DNA of 50,111 bases, taken from the NCBI GenBank assembly GCA_027623015.1, contig JAQBVR010000006.1:1-50111 (forward strand). Direction: 5' to 3'. Made by a program: the position numbers and the translations under genes. This DNA comes from a bacterium. Lineage in GTDB: Bacteria > Patescibacteriota > Gracilibacteria > Peribacterales > Peribacteraceae. Positions within the stretch are counted from its first letter, which is position 1; each line of letters opens with the position of its first letter. Under the pieces are notes generated by a model. The model saw only the letters and a program-made list of their open reading frames with translations, did no database searches and was not told where the DNA came from. Below are positions 48,457 through 50,111 of the stretch, in pieces.

Positions 48457-49124
48457 CTATCTTACTCTTGCCATCATCTCATCTAATTGGTTCTGCATTG
48501 TGCTTTCAGGCATCTTGAAGAAATCGAATGCATCATACAATGGCTTTGTAAGCTTGTGCACAAACTCAGGCAATTGATCCTGTAAATGGAGAGCATCGGG
48601 AATCACTAAATCAGAGCGTATTTCATCTTGCTGAGATTTGCGCTCCCAATGAAGAGGACCAATACGCTGATTTGTACTGATTAGTGTTCTGTCTTTGATT
48701 CCCTTCCATATCACTGTAACCCTCATCTCCCTGGTTTCCTCGGGTGAAAACTCTTGTGCAAATCTCATGCCATGTAGCAGGAATTCACAAATCCTCCAAA
48801 CTGGTAAAGTAAAATCAATGGCTTTACCTTCATGTTTTTTCTTAGTTCCCCATTCCTCCGAGTCTTCTTGATGCCCTCTTGCCAGCGCAAATTTACCGTT
48901 GGGTGAGGCTCTCCAAAAATCGTTGAAGCCAGGGTCTTTGCCTAGATAACCAAACCAGGCTTCGATATTATTTTTGTAAGGATATGGCTGCCCTTCATGT
49001 TCAGGGTACAGTCCAACTGGCCATCCCGTTTCACGTCCAACGCAGCTTCTTCCTGAGTCAGGCCGTGCTCCTCTCTCAATTCTTTCAGCCGTTTTGCCAG
49101 TTTTGTAGTTATTGTTGAAGCCAT
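48457..49124 (-). pseudogene. Frameshifted HTH protein (XRE-like N-terminus, long C-terminal domain)
   Basis: From the ATG at 49124 the frame gives a helix-turn-helix-like start, KLAKRLKELREEHGLTQEEA, and then stops at 48942. A second frame is open from 49155 to 48457 (over 230 codons) but has no ATG, GTG or TTG before the ATG at 48768. Its content becomes protein-like from about 49035: GLYPEHEGQPYPYKNNIEAW, FWRASPNGKFALARGHQEDS, DFTLPVWRICEFLLHGMRFA, and PLYDAFDFFKMPESTMQNQL. The simplest reading is one gene broken by a -1 frameshift near 49030-49050. The ARGHQEDS...LPVWR stretch resembles the region after the DNA-binding domain in some AlbA_2/Schlafen-like proteins; this is from memory and unsure. 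Confidence 0.55.
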
Positions 49125-49156
49125 CCAGGTGATTATCCTGACTGTCAGTTGCTATT

Positions 49157-49180
49157 TACACCGTCATATGTGACGGTGTA
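49157..49180. promoter_or_regulatory. Perfect 10-bp-arm palindrome upstream of the HTH gene
   Basis: TACACCGTCA-TATG-TGACGGTGTA. It lies 33 nt upstream of the HTH start codon at 49124, where an autoregulatory operator would be expected. It also lies 34 nt upstream of the ATG at 49214 on the plus strand, so it could control both directions. Confidence 0.6.
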
Positions 49181-49270
49181 TCGTTTTACGCAATTCCCAC
49201 CTCCTACTTTGTTATGAGCACGAAATCACGCACCATTCTAGCCTAGGTCTTCGGTGTCTTCATCTTGCTG

Positions 49271-50111
49271 ATGAGCCTGTCTGCCCTGACCCGTCAGCCA
49301 ATCGCAGGACTCATGATTGCAGCCGCTGGCGCGTTACTGCTCCCTCCTGTCGCTAAAAGGGTCTCTGATCGACTTGCAGGAAAGTGGCGTATCACTCTTT
49401 CTGTTGCCCTCCTCATAGTCGGTATAGGCGCTTCTGGTTCATCACAAAAGTTGCAGGAGCAGACGACCACTAAGAACACTCCGACAGCAACTCAACCGAC
49501 TCCTCCTGTGCAGGAGGCAGCTGCAGTTTCATCGAGAGCGAGAGCGCCCTTTGTTTATGACATTCCTTCCCTATTTGAAAAGAAATATCCACAGATCAAA
49601 GCGATGTTCGGGAAGGTTACTGACACTACTGCATACAGCGATGAGAAAACCGAAGTGTGGTTCGCCAAGAATGGTTTTGACTTGGCTCTGGACTACAATC
49701 CCAAGACCAACGATGTGATGGAGTTCTTTCTCTCAACAGATGATCCGTCCGGTTCGACGCATGACATTGAACACTTGATGGACATCGGCAATCTCTCGAC
49801 TGACGACCCGCGCTACAAAGTTACGCCTGTGGCAGTCATCAACGATCCCTCATCCTATACAGGAATCAAGGTGCAGACTGTCGCTGTTGCACAGGCTGGG
49901 GAAGAAAGGGCAAGGCTGGTGAAAGATGCGGAAAAGTACAACGTGTATGCGACGGTATGTGCCCAGCAAGAGGTTAAAGCGATGCTCAAAGCACCCTCGA
50001 CTGCAAAGTTCCCTTGGGGAAGCGCGGATCACATCCTCTATTCGCCGGAAAGAAAGGTGTTCGACGTGATCTCCTATGTCGATGCAGAGAACAGTTACGG
50101 CGCGAAGATTC
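49271..50111 (+). CDS. Membrane-anchored accessory protein, C-terminus outside the window
   Basis: The frame is open from the ATG at 49271 to the right edge (280 codons). Two hydrophobic segments come first (LTRQPIAGLMIAAAGALLLP; WRITLSVALLIVGIGASGSS), then a Thr/Pro/Gln linker. Two folded parts follow: YDIPSLFEKKYPQIKAMFGK with WFAKNGFDLALDYN, and VCAQQEVKAMLKAPSTAKFP with VFDVISYVDAENSYGAKI. The second resembles a small domain common in mobile-element proteins, from memory. The same frame continues upstream to an ATG at 49214 (MSTKSRTILA) but is interrupted by TAG at 49244-49246, where Trp (TGG) would be natural. Base composition is G+C-richer than the core genome. Confidence 0.6.
   Translation, partial: MSLSALTRQPIAGLMIAAAGALLLPPVAKRVSDRLAGKWRITLSVALLIVGIGASGSSQKLQEQTTTKNTPTATQPTPPVQEAAAVSSRARAPFVYDIPSLFEKKYPQIKAMFGKVTDTTAYSDEKTEVWFAKNGFDLALDYNPKTNDVMEFFLSTDDPSGSTHDIEHLMDIGNLSTDDPRYKVTPVAVINDPSSYTGIKVQTVAVAQAGEERARLVKDAEKYNVYATVCAQQEVKAMLKAPSTAKFPWGSADHILYSPERKVFDVISYVDAENSYGAKI

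Noticed and set aside
48942-49035. Programmed -1 frameshift site in the HTH gene
   Set aside because: No X-XXY-YYZ heptamer in the needed frame was seen near the crossover, so a mutation or error is the simpler explanation.
1-50111. Gracilibacteria-type code (TGA read as glycine)
   Set aside because: Several well-recognised genes end at TGA at their normal length, and no conserved Gly position was seen encoded by TGA.

Overview
The window looks like part of the chromosome of a small-genome bacterium, most likely a Candidate Phyla Radiation / Patescibacteria member; a Peregrinibacteria-like lineage would fit, but that is inference from gene content and style. TGA is used as an ordinary stop (for example at 3650-3652, 18304-18306 and 34256-34258), so this is not a Gracilibacteria-type code in which TGA means glycine. 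Most of the window is dense housekeeping sequence; about 26.9-29.3 kb and 48.4-50.1 kb look like accessory DNA.

Layout. 0-7 kb: a truncated gene, tRNA-Cys(GCA), a lipoprotein, a large Ig/FnIII surface protein, a PfkB-type kinase, a conserved hypothetical and a TPR membrane protein. 7-15.5 kb: an anchored hypothetical, SecF, trigger factor, a Rel-type (p)ppGpp synthetase with a degenerate hydrolase half, then rplJ-rplL behind a strong promoter and a leader that ends in an intrinsic terminator, followed by two small membrane proteins. 15.5-24.8 kb: a D-2-hydroxyacid dehydrogenase, an LCP cell-wall protein with a membrane partner, lexA with its own GAAC-N4-GTTC operator, a Y-family polymerase, valS and an SDR. 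25-26.9 kb: small hypotheticals, an FmdB zinc ribbon and a two-TM potassium channel. 27-29.1 kb: two accessory genes on the minus strand that share an 18-nt upstream element and have clear Shine-Dalgarno sites. 29.4-32.5 kb: pnp and rpsO. 32.8-36.6 kb: rmuC and a UvrD/PcrA helicase. 36.6-40.4 kb: SLH and Gly/Ser-rich exported proteins plus small hypotheticals. 40.6-46.7 kb: ksgA, comEC, a TMTC-like membrane TPR protein, pyrD-pyrK and a 31-residue acidic cysteine-tailed peptide. 46.8-50.1 kb: small membrane proteins, a methyltransferase, a frameshifted HTH gene behind a perfect palindrome, and a gene running off the right edge with an in-frame TAG near its N-terminus.

Two genome-wide habits stand out. 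First, many genes have a -10-like hexamer (TAnnnT) placed so that the predicted transcription start falls on, or within a few bases of, the start codon. At eight genes the fit is exact. This implies widespread leaderless mRNAs and was used here to choose start codons. Second, many intergenic gaps hold short degenerate tandem repeats, with about 7-10 nt units, arranged as two inverted arms. The sequence family differs from gap to gap, and the same kinds of repeat also sit inside coding regions (valS, comEC, uvrD, fmdB, the pfkB-type gene and the Gly/Ser-rich protein).

The genes support translation, protein export, stringent and SOS responses, RNA decay, DNA uptake and repair, one pyrimidine-synthesis step, and an elaborate cell surface. 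No CRISPR array, transposase or rRNA was found.
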